NCBI GenBank assembly: GCA_028875185.1
Contig: JAPPFH010000110.1
Coordinates: forward strand, 1 to 64,000
Source: Chloroflexota bacterium
GTDB lineage: Bacteria > Chloroflexota > Anaerolineae > Aggregatilineales > Phototrophicaceae
Length of the DNA: 64,000 nucleotides
Direction of reading: 5' to 3'
Below, in pieces: positions 7,437 through 16,067 of the stretch. Below the pieces are notes generated by a model. The model made no database searches and was not told where the DNA came from. It worked only from the letters and a program-made list of their open reading frames with translations. Numbering within the stretch: position 1 is the first letter of the stretch; each line of letters begins with the position of its first letter. A program made the position numbers and the translations under genes.

Positions 7437-9437
7437 CTACATATCGCTCTCGAAATACCACTGCTCCGGCATAAACATGACCCACTGCCGGTAGCTGAAG
7501 CTCCACATGCCGTCAGTATCGTTCGGCGGCGTATTCTTCAGGCTCTTCTTGAAGAGCAAAGGCTGCGGCGGCCGCTGCACGGTGCCTATCTGATACAAAC
7601 CGCGGAACGTCATGTCATGAAACTGCTTGCCGATTTCCAGATACGACTCCGAGCCGTAGGGTTGCTGCAGCCACAGCTGGCTGAGATCCCAAAGTTCTTT
7701 GATATCGGCGGGCGGTTCACTGCCGCGTTCGCCGCCGCTGTTCAGCCAGTCGGTCCATTCTTTGGAACCGGCGCGCGCGCCCCAATGCGGTCTGATATTG
7801 TTAATCGCGCCGGAGAATTCGCCGATATCGACAATGTCCAATCCCCAGCCGGCGATGTCGTGGCCGCCAGTACCGCGCAGTTCGTTGTAATAGCTGCGCT
7901 CGATGAGCTTGAGCTGAGTCTTGACGCCGACCGCGTTCCAATAAGAAACAACGAGCTCGGCGATCTGCCCCCAGGCTTCTTCGGGCACGGCGACCTGCAT
8001 GTTGATGAACAAGGTTTCGCCATCGGATCGCAGGCGGTTGCCATCGCCGTCGCGCGCGTCCAAACCCATCTCGTCCAGCAATGCGTTCGCCTGATCCGGG
8101 TCGTAATCGGCGAAGTAATCAGTCATCCAGGGCTCATAAAAGCTGGAATCCGGCGTCGGCGCCGATTGAGACGGCGTCGCCAAACCGAAGTAGATCAGCT
8201 CGTTGATCTCACTGCGGTTGATCGCCAGCGACATCGCCTGGCGGAAGCGCGCATCGTTAAAAATCTCGCGCATCGCCGGGTCGGGATGGGTCAAGTTGAA
8301 CATCATGCTGTATTCGTTGCCGCGATTGTAGGTCACCAGCGCGGTGCGATAACCGCCCGCTTCTTCGTTGTCGCGGTAGGTCGGCACACTCAGCAATTTG
8401 CCCCAGCCGAAGTGGCTGTATTCGCCGGCTATCGCGCGCAGATCCTGCACTTGCAGATCTTCGACGAGCACACGCCGCAGCGTGTCGGTATAGGGAAGCT
8501 GATTGCCCGCGATATCCACTTTGAAGAAATAGGGATTGCGCTCAAAGCGCTTGTTGCCGAAGGAATCCTCGCTCGCGTATACAAAGGTATTCAAGGTCGG
8601 AATGCCGACGACGGTGTCGGTAGCGGTTGTGCCCGTATTGGTATTCGGACGCAGACGCGCGTTCAATAGCTGCGCCCAGCCGTCAAATCCGGCTTCCGCC
8701 GCCAGATCGTTCGCATTCTCGTTGTAGTCGATGTGGAATTGCTTGAAGTAATGCGCGGCACGGAAGCCCCGGTGGCGCGGATTGCTCGCCATGCGCACGA
8801 TCATTGAGGGATGTGGCTGTGAGAACGTGTAGCGGAGCGTCGTCTCATCAATGATTTCCAGCAGCGGTTTCTCGTTGCCGGGCCGCCATTCGCCCGGTAT
8901 CCCGCCCGTGACCTCTTCATTCCACAGGACATCTTCAAACCAGAATCGGAAATCCTCTGAGGTGAAGGGATGGCCGTCCGACCATTTATGCCCGTCTCGC
9001 AGATGAATCGTCAGCTGCGTTTGGTCCTCAGACACGTCATAAGCGGCGGCGATATTGGGGATGATCGTCTGCAAGTCCGTGTTGATGGTGAAGAGCTTCT
9101 GCATCACCATTTCGGAGACATCCCAGCCGCAGCAAGTTGGGCTGGTTGAAGGTCCCGCGAGCTCGCCGCCATAGACGCCGATCGCGTCCAGCGGTTCCAC
9201 AACGACCGGCTCAGCTGGCAAACGTTCTTCCACGGGCGGCAGCTCACCAGCAGCTGCGCGCTCCGCCAGCATCGGCGCCTCGCTGTACATGCCGATGGAT
9301 TGCCCGGTCGCCGCTTCGTATGCCGCTGGCGATCCGAACTGCTGCGGATAAGTCTTTTCGCTGATGGTCTGCCCCGAAGACGCGCTTCCAATTACAAGTG
9401 CAAGCAAAAGCGCAAGCGTTAGCCATTTTCTATTCAT
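7437..9437 (-). CDS. ABC transporter solute-binding protein, family 5 (second paralogue)
   Basis: 666 residues with an N-terminal signal peptide (hydrophobic stretch about residues 5-20, cleavage likely near SASSGQ). No lipobox cysteine is visible. The family-5 signatures are present: LTIHLRDGHKWSDGHPFT near residue 145 and FRQAMSLAINRSEI in the second lobe. It is a close paralogue of the gene just upstream (9519-11528), with the same order of motifs and the same C-terminal ending MFMPEQWYFE. Long family-5 binding proteins of this type serve oligosaccharides as well as peptides. It follows the first paralogue after a terminator-like hairpin, so it may be expressed at a lower level. Confidence 0.9.
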   Translation of the reverse strand: MNRKWLTLALLLALVIGSASSGQTISEKTYPQQFGSPAAYEAATGQSIGMYSEAPMLAERAAAGELPPVEERLPAEPVVVEPLDAIGVYGGELAGPSTSPTCCGWDVSEMVMQKLFTINTDLQTIIPNIAAAYDVSEDQTQLTIHLRDGHKWSDGHPFTSEDFRFWFEDVLWNEEVTGGIPGEWRPGNEKPLLEIIDETTLRYTFSQPHPSMIVRMASNPRHRGFRAAHYFKQFHIDYNENANDLAAEAGFDGWAQLLNARLRPNTNTGTTATDTVVGIPTLNTFVYASEDSFGNKRFERNPYFFKVDIAGNQLPYTDTLRRVLVEDLQVQDLRAIAGEYSHFGWGKLLSVPTYRDNEEAGGYRTALVTYNRGNEYSMMFNLTHPDPAMREIFNDARFRQAMSLAINRSEINELIYFGLATPSQSAPTPDSSFYEPWMTDYFADYDPDQANALLDEMGLDARDGDGNRLRSDGETLFINMQVAVPEEAWGQIAELVVSYWNAVGVKTQLKLIERSYYNELRGTGGHDIAGWGLDIVDIGEFSGAINNIRPHWGARAGSKEWTDWLNSGGERGSEPPADIKELWDLSQLWLQQPYGSESYLEIGKQFHDMTFRGLYQIGTVQRPPQPLLFKKSLKNTPPNDTDGMWSFSYRQWVMFMPEQWYFESDM

Positions 9438-9467
9438 TCTTCATTTCCTCGCTTGGTCAAAAGATAA

Positions 9468-9492
9468 GGGACTGGCAGAATCTGCCAGCCCC
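9468..9492 (-). terminator. Terminator or attenuator between the two solute-binding protein genes
   Basis: On the minus strand GGGGCTGGCAGA pairs with TCTGCCAGTCCC, followed by TTATCTTTT. This is a rho-independent terminator shape directly after the stop of the 9519-11528 gene and about 30 bases before the next start codon. Partial read-through would give more of the first binding protein than of downstream products. Confidence 0.65.
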
Positions 9493-9518
9493 TCGGATTG
9501 TAACATAGGGTCGGCGCT

Positions 9519-11528
9519 TTAGCCGTCACCCTCGAAGTACCACTGTTCGGGCATGAACATAACCCACTGCCGGTAGGTCCAACTCCATTGCCCGGTGGTG
9601 TCATTCGGCGGCGTGTTCTTCAAGTTTGTCTTGAAGAGCAGCGGCTGCGGCGGGCGTTGAATCGTACCGATTTGATACAGTCCGCCCATCGACAAGCGAT
9701 AGAATTCCTTGCCCAATTCGAGCCATTCATCGGAGCCGTAGCTCGCTTCGAGGAAGGCTTCGCCGGCCGCCCAAAGATCCTTGATCTCTTGCGGCGGCTC
9801 TTCTCCGTCTTCGCCATCGGATTGCATCCACTGGCGCCAGAGATGACCGGATGCGCGCGCGCCCCAGTGCGGCCGCATATTTGCCAGACCGTTAGCGACT
9901 TCACCGATATCCAGCATGTCTGTGCCCCAAGCCGCCATATCCACTTGATTGCCATCGCGCAATTCGCGGTACAAGCCTATTTCGATGAGCTTGTAGCTCG
10001 TCTTGACGCCGACGTCATTCCAGTACGAGGTGATCAGCTCGCCGATTTGGCGCCAGGAATCTTCCGGCACCGAGACCTGGAAGTTGATGAAGAGCGTTTC
10101 GCCATCGGGCCGCAGGCGGAAGCCGTCGCCGTCGCGCTGATCCAAGCCCATTTCGTCCAGCAGTTCATTCGCAAGATCTGGGTCGTATTGCGCGAAATAT
10201 CCGGGCATCCAGTCCTCGAAGAACAGCGAAGACGGCACGGGCGAATTCGCCGATGCGTTCGCCAAGCCAAAGTAAACCAGCTCATTGATTTCATCGCGAT
10301 TTATCGCAACCGACATCGCTTGACGGAAACGGATATCCCAAAAGATATCGCGCAGTTCCAGGTTCGGAGTCGTGAAGTTGAACATGATCGAGTATTCGTT
10401 GCCGCGGCTGTATTCGGCTAGAGCGGTGCGATAGCCGCCGGCTTCTTCATTTTCGCGATAGGTCGGGAAGCTCAAGAGCGTGCCCCAGCCATAGTGGCTG
10501 TATTCGCCAGCGATGCCCTTGAGATCTTGGACTTGCAGGTCCTCGACCAGGATGCGGCGCAGCGTGTCGGTGTATGGCAACTGGTTGCCCGCGGTATCGA
10601 CCTTGAAGAAGTAAGCGTTGCGCTCGTAGTACTTGTTGCCGAAGGAATCTTCGCGGACGAAGACGAAGGTGTTCAACGTTGGCGCGTAGGGATCAGTCTC
10701 CGAGCCGAGGTTCCAGGTGAAGTTATAGGGGCTCATCTTGGCGTTGAACATCTGGACCCAGTCTTCAAAGCCGCTCTCAGCCGCCAGCTCGTTAGCGTCT
10801 TCGTTGTAGTCGATATGGAACTGTTTGAAGTAATGAGCGGGGCGGAAGCCGCGCCGGCCCACTTCGCTGCCGACAGCGATAAGCAATGTTGGGCGCGCCT
10901 CCGCATAGGTCATGCGGATGGTTGTTTCATCCAGAATGTCAATCTGCGGCAATTCGCCCTTCAGCACCCAGGGACCGCCAGGCGAAGGCGTCAAGTCGGA
11001 ATTGCCTAGAATGTCTTCAAAGAAGAAACGGAAGTCTTCGGTGGTGAAGGGTTCGCCGTCCGACCACTTGTGACCTTCGCGCAGATGGAAGGTGAAGGTG
11101 GTTTGATCGTCCGAAACCTCATAGGCGCGGGCGATGTTGGGGATGATGGATGTCAGGTCGGTGTCGATGGTGAGCAGCTTCTGCAGGCGCATTTCGAGCA
11201 CGTCCCAGCCGCAGCAGACCGGGTTGGTCGTGGGACCGGCCAGTTCGCCGCCGTATTCGCCTATCGCTTCGAGCGGTTGCACGACAACCGGTTGCGCAGG
11301 CAAGCGCTCTTCAAGCGGCGGCAATTCCCCAGCCGCGACTCTATCCGCCAGCATCGGCGCTTCGCCCCACATGTCAATGCTGTTGCCAGTGGCGGCGGAA
11401 TAGGCGTCCAGGTCAGCGTATTGGAATGGATAGACCAGATCACCTTCGCTCATATCCTGCGCGATGGCGGCGCCCGAAAGCAAGACCAAAGCAAGGACAA
11501 GTAGCAAGCTAAACATGTTGCGTTTCAT
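9519..11528 (-). CDS. ABC transporter solute-binding protein, family 5 (first paralogue)
   Basis: 669 residues. The signal peptide is clear (MKRNMFSLLLVLALVLLSG, then AIA-QD as a likely signal peptidase I site) and there is no lipobox cysteine. Family-5 motifs include FHLREGHKWSDGEPFT and FRQAMSVAINRDEI. It is strongly similar along its full length to the next gene, so the pair arose by duplication. GAGAGG precedes the ATG. An operator-like palindrome cluster lies about 165-190 bases upstream (11690-11715), which puts it in the proposed GntR regulon. It should capture the substrate outside the membrane for the OppB/C-type permeases at 13098-15251. Confidence 0.9.
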   Translation of the reverse strand: MKRNMFSLLLVLALVLLSGAAIAQDMSEGDLVYPFQYADLDAYSAATGNSIDMWGEAPMLADRVAAGELPPLEERLPAQPVVVQPLEAIGEYGGELAGPTTNPVCCGWDVLEMRLQKLLTIDTDLTSIIPNIARAYEVSDDQTTFTFHLREGHKWSDGEPFTTEDFRFFFEDILGNSDLTPSPGGPWVLKGELPQIDILDETTIRMTYAEARPTLLIAVGSEVGRRGFRPAHYFKQFHIDYNEDANELAAESGFEDWVQMFNAKMSPYNFTWNLGSETDPYAPTLNTFVFVREDSFGNKYYERNAYFFKVDTAGNQLPYTDTLRRILVEDLQVQDLKGIAGEYSHYGWGTLLSFPTYRENEEAGGYRTALAEYSRGNEYSIMFNFTTPNLELRDIFWDIRFRQAMSVAINRDEINELVYFGLANASANSPVPSSLFFEDWMPGYFAQYDPDLANELLDEMGLDQRDGDGFRLRPDGETLFINFQVSVPEDSWRQIGELITSYWNDVGVKTSYKLIEIGLYRELRDGNQVDMAAWGTDMLDIGEVANGLANMRPHWGARASGHLWRQWMQSDGEDGEEPPQEIKDLWAAGEAFLEASYGSDEWLELGKEFYRLSMGGLYQIGTIQRPPQPLLFKTNLKNTPPNDTTGQWSWTYRQWVMFMPEQWYFEGDG

Positions 11529-11689
11529 GGGTAGAATCCTCTCTTGAAATTTCCTCGCATTTCACACACTGTTTCGATGCCCTTTGTTCAATATGCCCCC
11601 CTTATAGAGCCCTTCGCCTGCATTCAATCTTTCTGTACGAACAAAAACGAATTGCCGGATAGCGGTAGCGCGCCATCAACCTGTCGAAT

Positions 11690-11715
11690 ATTGTAAATTG
11701 TACATTGTTGACAAT
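11690..11715 (-). promoter_or_regulatory. GntR-type operator upstream of the binding-protein gene
   Basis: Contains the perfect palindrome ATTGTTGACAAT (11704-11715) preceded by ATTGTA and ATTGTACATT half-sites. The 26 bases match those at 12973-12998 at 23 positions. It lies between the 3' end of the enolase-family gene and the 5' end of the 9519-11528 gene, so it most likely controls the latter. Confidence 0.65.
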
Positions 11716-11754
11716 GCGTCCTTTCGGAACATAGCATGGTTCGGCCGCATCTGT

Positions 11755-12876
11755 CTAGCTCTTTTCATATTGTCGCAGCTGCTCCCAATCGAATTGGACG
11801 CCATGTCCTGGCGCGTCCGATGCTTCCATGACCCCGTCCCGAAGCGTCGGCGGGTTCTTGATGAAACGCTCCAAGCCAAAGCTGTGCACCTCAAGAAAGG
11901 ACGCGTTAGGTATCGCCGCCAACAAGTGAAGGTGCAGTTCATGTACACCGTGAGAAGTGACAGGCAGATTATGCGTGTAAGCCAGATTTGCCACGCGCAT
12001 CCAGTTGGTAATGCCGCCGATATTAGAGACGTCGGGCTCGGGAAAGGCAATCATGGCGTCTTCGATCGAATGACGAAACTCGTAGACCGTATGCAGGTTC
12101 TCGCCGGCCGCGATTGGCAAGCCTCCCTCGGTCGCGATGCGCGCCATGCCCTTGTAGTCGTCGGGAATAGTGGGCTCTTCAAACCAGTAGACGTCAAACT
12201 CGCGGAATTTCCGCGCGGCGCTGATGGCTTGTTCGACGCTGTAGCGCATGTTGGCATCCACCATCAGCGGCGTATCGGACCCGATGCATTGACGCACGGC
12301 GCGTACGCGTTCGACGTCTTCCGATAACCTGGCGCGCCCCACCTTGATCTTGATCGCGCGGAAGCCTTTCCGCAGGTTGCAGCGCGTCTGTTCAACCAAT
12401 TCATCAGGCTCCAATTGCAAGTCGATGCCGCCCGCGTAGGCGCGCACTTCGCGCGAATAGCCGCCGAGCAGCTTCCAAAGCGGCAAGTCCAAGCGCTTGC
12501 AGCGCAAATCCCAAAGCGCGATATCGACCGCGGACATCGCAAAGGCGACCAAGCCGCCGCGTCCAATATAGTGCATGCGCCACCACATACGGTCCCAGAG
12601 CTGTTCAATGCAATTGGCGTCCGCGCCCAGAAGCGCCGATACCAGATTCAGCTCAATCAGCGATCGAATAGCGGCGCCGCCGCAGCCAATGGTGTAGGTG
12701 TAACCATAACCAGCCAATCCACAATCCGTCTCCAGCTTGACGAGCACGACTTCAAAGTGGGTCATCACGCCATGCGATGCATCGGTCATAGGATGCGTCA
12801 GCGGGAGATGATAATGCTTGGTCTCTACGCTTTGGATGATCAACTCACTGCCTTTAGCCGCCATGATTGTCGCCAT
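11755..12876 (-). CDS. Enolase-superfamily (mandelate racemase subgroup) sugar-acid dehydratase or cycloisomerase
   Basis: 373 residues from the ATG at 12876; an internal ATG at 12864 is also possible, and neither has a strong ribosome site. The C-terminal barrel shows the full catalytic set: KIKVG (Lys-x-Lys), then metal ligands in VDAN, FEEP and AGEN, DVSNIGG, a His in TSHGVHE, and LEVH. These residues fit the mandelate racemase subgroup, which includes sugar-acid dehydratases (talarate/galactarate, fuconate) and 3,6-anhydro-L-galactonate cycloisomerase. With GH117 enzymes around, the cycloisomerase role is attractive but unproven. Product would be a 2-keto-3-deoxy sugar acid. An operator lies about 100 bases upstream. 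Confidence 0.85.
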   Translation of the reverse strand: MATIMAAKGSELIIQSVETKHYHLPLTHPMTDASHGVMTHFEVVLVKLETDCGLAGYGYTYTIGCGGAAIRSLIELNLVSALLGADANCIEQLWDRMWWRMHYIGRGGLVAFAMSAVDIALWDLRCKRLDLPLWKLLGGYSREVRAYAGGIDLQLEPDELVEQTRCNLRKGFRAIKIKVGRARLSEDVERVRAVRQCIGSDTPLMVDANMRYSVEQAISAARKFREFDVYWFEEPTIPDDYKGMARIATEGGLPIAAGENLHTVYEFRHSIEDAMIAFPEPDVSNIGGITNWMRVANLAYTHNLPVTSHGVHELHLHLLAAIPNASFLEVHSFGLERFIKNPPTLRDGVMEASDAPGHGVQFDWEQLRQYEKS

Positions 12877-12972
12877 ATACGCGGACGCGCCGCTATCGCC
12901 GCCGCTAGACTGCTCTCGCGCCTGTGCCAATCCAGCGCGAATGATAACGCATTCGCCCATGATATACAAAAG

Positions 12973-12998
12973 ATTGTACAGTGTATATTGTTGACAAT
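12973..12998. promoter_or_regulatory. GntR-type operator in the divergent enolase/permease region
   Basis: ATTGTTGACAAT (12987-12998) is a perfect ATTGT-N2-ACAAT palindrome, with an ATTGTACAGT half-site 14 bases to its left. The block is 23/26 identical to 11690-11715. It overlaps the -35 box of the plus-strand permease promoter and lies upstream of the minus-strand enolase-family gene, so one site could control both directions. Confidence 0.7.
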
Positions 12999-13019
12999 CT
13001 ACGGCGCCAGCGATAGAAT
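12991..13019 (+). promoter_or_regulatory. Promoter of the permease operon
   Basis: TTGACA (12991-12996), 17-base spacer, TAGAAT (13014-13019). The -35 box lies inside the palindromic operator. Predicted start near 13026 gives a leader of about 70 bases before the permease ATG at 13098. Confidence 0.7.
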
Positions 13020-13097
13020 CAGCGAAATAATGGTTTCTCTTCATTCAATGTCATTCAAAGATTGCCGAACGCGTCAAGCTGGCTGAATCGCAAATCG

Positions 13098-14093
13098 ATG
13101 AAAAGCTACGTCTTCCAGCGTCTCGTTTATATGATCTTCCTTTTGTGGCTGGTGTCGATTGTCACCTTTGTCGTCATCCAGTTGCCGCCGGGCGATTATC
13201 TTTCCACTTACATCAGCCGGCTTGAACAAGCGGGGCAAGACCTGAGCGACGAAGAAGTCGAGAATCTGCGCCGACAGTACGGCTTGGACCTGCCGCTTTT
13301 CCCGCGTTACATCAAATGGTTCGGGCAGGTCTTGCAAGGCAATTTCGGATTTTCTTATGACTGGCAGAAACCCGTGAAGGACCTGATTGGCGAGCGACTG
13401 GCCTTCACCTTCACAATCGCTATTCTTAGCGCGATATTTACCTATTCTGTCGCCATTCCTATCGGCATATATTCGGCGACGCACCAATACTCAATCGGCG
13501 ACTATCTTGTCTCGTTACTGGGCTTTTTTGGTTTGGCGATTCCGAACTTCATGCTGGCGCTAGTCATGCTATATATCGCATGGAAATCTTATGGACTGAA
13601 CCTGACCGGGCTGATTTCCACCGAGTACATGGACGCGCCCTGGAGTATGGCGAAAATCGGCGATTTGCTGCTGCACTTGCCGATTCCGATCATCGTGGTC
13701 GGCACTGCTGGCACGGCTGGCATGATTCGCGTTCTGCGCGGCACCTTGCTAGACGAATTGAACAAACAATACGTTATCACGGCGCGCAGCAAAGGCGTCG
13801 GCGAAGTGAAAATGCTCTTCAAGTATCCCGTTCGCGTGGCTTTGAACCCGATCGTCAGCGGTTTTGCCTGGTTGTTTCCCTCGCTAATCTCGGCAGGAAC
13901 TATCACGGCCTATGTCTTGGGTTTGCCGACGGCGGGCCCGATGTTACTTCGCTCACTGATCACCCAGGACACGTTTCTGACAGCAACCTTGCTGATGTTT
14001 ATCACGATTTTGACCGTTATTGGCACGACAGTATCCGATATTCTGCTTGTGGTGGTTGATCCGCGCATTCGTATGGAGCGCGCGGCCACTTAG
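13098..14093 (+). CDS. Opp/Dpp-family ABC transporter permease (OppB/DppB-like)
   Basis: 331 residues from the ATG at 13098, which opens directly into the conserved first transmembrane helix (SYVFQRLVYMIFLLWLVSI). The periplasmic loop with LRRQYGLDLPLFPRY and GNFGFSY is typical of the DppB type. Five further helices follow, and the cytoplasmic coupling loop reads YVITARSKGVGEVKMLFKYP (EAA motif). It pairs with the next gene 6 bases downstream and with the ATPases at 356-2426. Ribosome-site sequence before the ATG is weak. Confidence 0.9.
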   Translation: MKSYVFQRLVYMIFLLWLVSIVTFVVIQLPPGDYLSTYISRLEQAGQDLSDEEVENLRRQYGLDLPLFPRYIKWFGQVLQGNFGFSYDWQKPVKDLIGERLAFTFTIAILSAIFTYSVAIPIGIYSATHQYSIGDYLVSLLGFFGLAIPNFMLALVMLYIAWKSYGLNLTGLISTEYMDAPWSMAKIGDLLLHLPIPIIVVGTAGTAGMIRVLRGTLLDELNKQYVITARSKGVGEVKMLFKYPVRVALNPIVSGFAWLFPSLISAGTITAYVLGLPTAGPMLLRSLITQDTFLTATLLMFITILTVIGTTVSDILLVVVDPRIRMERAAT

Positions 14094-14099
14094 CCGAGG

Positions 14100-15251
14100 A
14101 TGACGATGTTGCGCCGATTTCGCCCAAGCCGCGCCAAGCCCCAAGCATCAGCCACTCAATACGACGAGAGCTATTATCTGGCGTCGCAGCGGCAGCTGAT
14201 CTGGCGGAAGTTTCGCCGACACCGCCTGGCGATGTTTTCAAGCCTGGTGATCCTTTTCTTATATTCGATGGCCATATTCGCAGAATTCTATTCGACAAAT
14301 GATTTTCAGAAGCGCCACGTTAAGTATGCCAAGGCGCCGCCACATACGCTTCATTTCGTTGATGAGGTCGGCAATTTTCATTTCTCGCCCTTCATCTACG
14401 AAATGAAACAAGAATTGGATATGAACACTCTTCAGAGAAACTATACCGAAGACACCTCCAAACGCTATCATCTGCGCTTCTTCACAGAAGGCGAACCATA
14501 CAAGCTTCTGGGCTTATTCGAGACTAATATCCACCTCATGGGTGTGGACGATCCGGCCGTTTATTTCCCCTTCGGCACTGACGAATTTGGACGCGACGTC
14601 TATTCGCGCACGATGCACGCGGCGCGGATTACGCTGTCGATTGGATTCGTCGGCGTCATCGTCAGCTTCTGTCTCGGCTGCTTGATAGGGGGTATTTCAG
14701 GATATTTTGGCGGCACGGTTGACTTGGTTGTTCAACGAGTGATTGAATTCATCATTTCCATTCCGCAAATCCCTCTCTGGATGGCGCTTTCCGCCGCCTT
14801 GCCTAGCGAATGGAGCTCCACACAAGATTACTTCAGCATTACGGTCGTCCTGGCAGTACTAACCTGGCCGCCGCTGGCGCGCGCCGTGCGCGGCAAGCTG
14901 CTCGAATTGCGCGAAGCCGACTTTGTTATGGCGGCGCGCATCTCCAATATGGGCGATATGGAGATTATCGTCAAGCACCTGCTGCCATCCTTCGCCAGCT
15001 TTCTGATTGTGGTGCTTAGTCTGGCCGTACCCGGCATGATCCTGGCGGAGACGGCTTTGAGCTTTCTGCAAATCGGCATTCGGCCGCCGGCGGTCAGCTG
15101 GGGTGTATTGCTGCAGGACGCCCAGAATATCCGAAGCCTCAGCCAGAGCCCTTGGCTGCTGATACCGGGTCTCTTTGTCATTGCCACCGTGTTATCGTTC
15201 AACTTCCTGGGAGACGGCTTGCGCGATGCCGCTGATCCGTATAAGCAATAG
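14100..15251 (+). CDS. Opp/Dpp-family ABC transporter permease (OppC/DppC-like) with enlarged external loop
   Basis: 383 residues from ATG 14100; the ATG at 14106 has the better-spaced GAGGA and may be the true start. The N-terminal helix around residue 50 follows a basic cytoplasmic stretch (RRHRLAMFSSLVILF). About 110 residues separate helix 1 from the FGTDEFGRDVYSR motif, a much longer external loop than in ordinary OppC. The permease domain then shows five helices and the coupling motif ADFVMAARISNMGDMEIIVKHLLP. A large loop could contact the long solute-binding proteins of this locus. Confidence 0.9.
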   Translation: MTMLRRFRPSRAKPQASATQYDESYYLASQRQLIWRKFRRHRLAMFSSLVILFLYSMAIFAEFYSTNDFQKRHVKYAKAPPHTLHFVDEVGNFHFSPFIYEMKQELDMNTLQRNYTEDTSKRYHLRFFTEGEPYKLLGLFETNIHLMGVDDPAVYFPFGTDEFGRDVYSRTMHAARITLSIGFVGVIVSFCLGCLIGGISGYFGGTVDLVVQRVIEFIISIPQIPLWMALSAALPSEWSSTQDYFSITVVLAVLTWPPLARAVRGKLLELREADFVMAARISNMGDMEIIVKHLLPSFASFLIVVLSLAVPGMILAETALSFLQIGIRPPAVSWGVLLQDAQNIRSLSQSPWLLIPGLFVIATVLSFNFLGDGLRDAADPYKQ

Positions 15252-15345
15252 TTTACTGACGTTTATTCGAGCCACAGTCCGTCCGTTCGTAGAGCGCTTT
15301 CTTGATGCGATACGACGAATGACGAAACTGAATGAAGGACAAGCA

Positions 15346-15954
15346 ATGCCAGCGAATGAAATCTTCCGAACACTTCCCGAGCAAATCGCGGCGCGTCTGC
15401 AGCAGGATATACTAGGGGGCCAAATAACGCTTGGCGAACCTTTGCGCGAAGCCGATCTCTCGGAACGTTTTGGCGTCAGCCGCGGTCCGGTGCGCGAAGC
15501 TTTTCGTCTGCTCGTGCAGCAGGGTCTGCTCGTGCTGGAACCGAATAAGGGTGTGCGCGTGGCGCAGAACCCCAGCGTCGAGGTGCGGCCGCTCGTGGTG
15601 CAACTGCGGCGAACGATTGAAGTCTTCGTGCTCGAAAGCATCTTCGACCGCATCACCGACAGCGACATAGCAGTCTGGTCCAATATCTTGAACGACATCA
15701 AGGCGGCGTGCGAAGCGAACGATCTGAACGCGCTGACCGACCACGACCTTCGATTTCATCAGGCCATCATCAAGAGCCATGACGACCGCGATATCTTTAC
15801 GCTTTGGCAGCCTATAGCGATGCGCATGATGATGCAATACAATCGGCTGGACGACTTAATGGAGAGCTACCGCGAGCATAAGCGAATCCTGGACGCGATA
15901 CGCGTCCGCGACAAGGCGGCGGCGATACAGGCGCTTTCCACCAATATCCAATAG
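15346..15954 (+). CDS. GntR-family transcriptional regulator with FCD domain
   Basis: 202 residues from ATG 15346, chosen because GAAGGA sits 7 bases upstream; a much longer in-frame extension has no ribosome site and no family similarity. The winged helix is DLSERFGVSRGPVREAFRLL, classic for GntR. The C-terminal helical domain carries DHDLRFHQAII and later His residues of the FCD/FadR metal-binding fold. Regulators of this subfamily usually sense sugar acids or other carboxylates and bind short palindromes. Four ATTGT-N2-ACAAT sites flank the transport and enzyme genes, so this is the obvious binder. The protein ends slightly short of many FCD members. Confidence 0.9.
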   Translation: MPANEIFRTLPEQIAARLQQDILGGQITLGEPLREADLSERFGVSRGPVREAFRLLVQQGLLVLEPNKGVRVAQNPSVEVRPLVVQLRRTIEVFVLESIFDRITDSDIAVWSNILNDIKAACEANDLNALTDHDLRFHQAIIKSHDDRDIFTLWQPIAMRMMMQYNRLDDLMESYREHKRILDAIRVRDKAAAIQALSTNIQ

Positions 15955-16067
15955 CGCCAGGCGAGTTATCCTGGCTACGGTAGGGCGTTTTCCTGAATCG
16001 TCCGCCTATTCAAGACTGGTAAGACCGGGCGCCCCAATATCAAACGAACCAGTTAAGGCAAAATGAC

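Noticed and set aside
6609-8669. A 686-codon open frame on the plus strand
   Set aside because: It runs antisense to the second solute-binding protein and part of a GH117 gene, both with clear family motifs. Its translation shows no family features and is a product of codon bias.
12877-13044. N-terminal extension of the enolase-family protein
   Set aside because: The extension covers the operator at 12973-12998, shows no family similarity and has no ribosome site.
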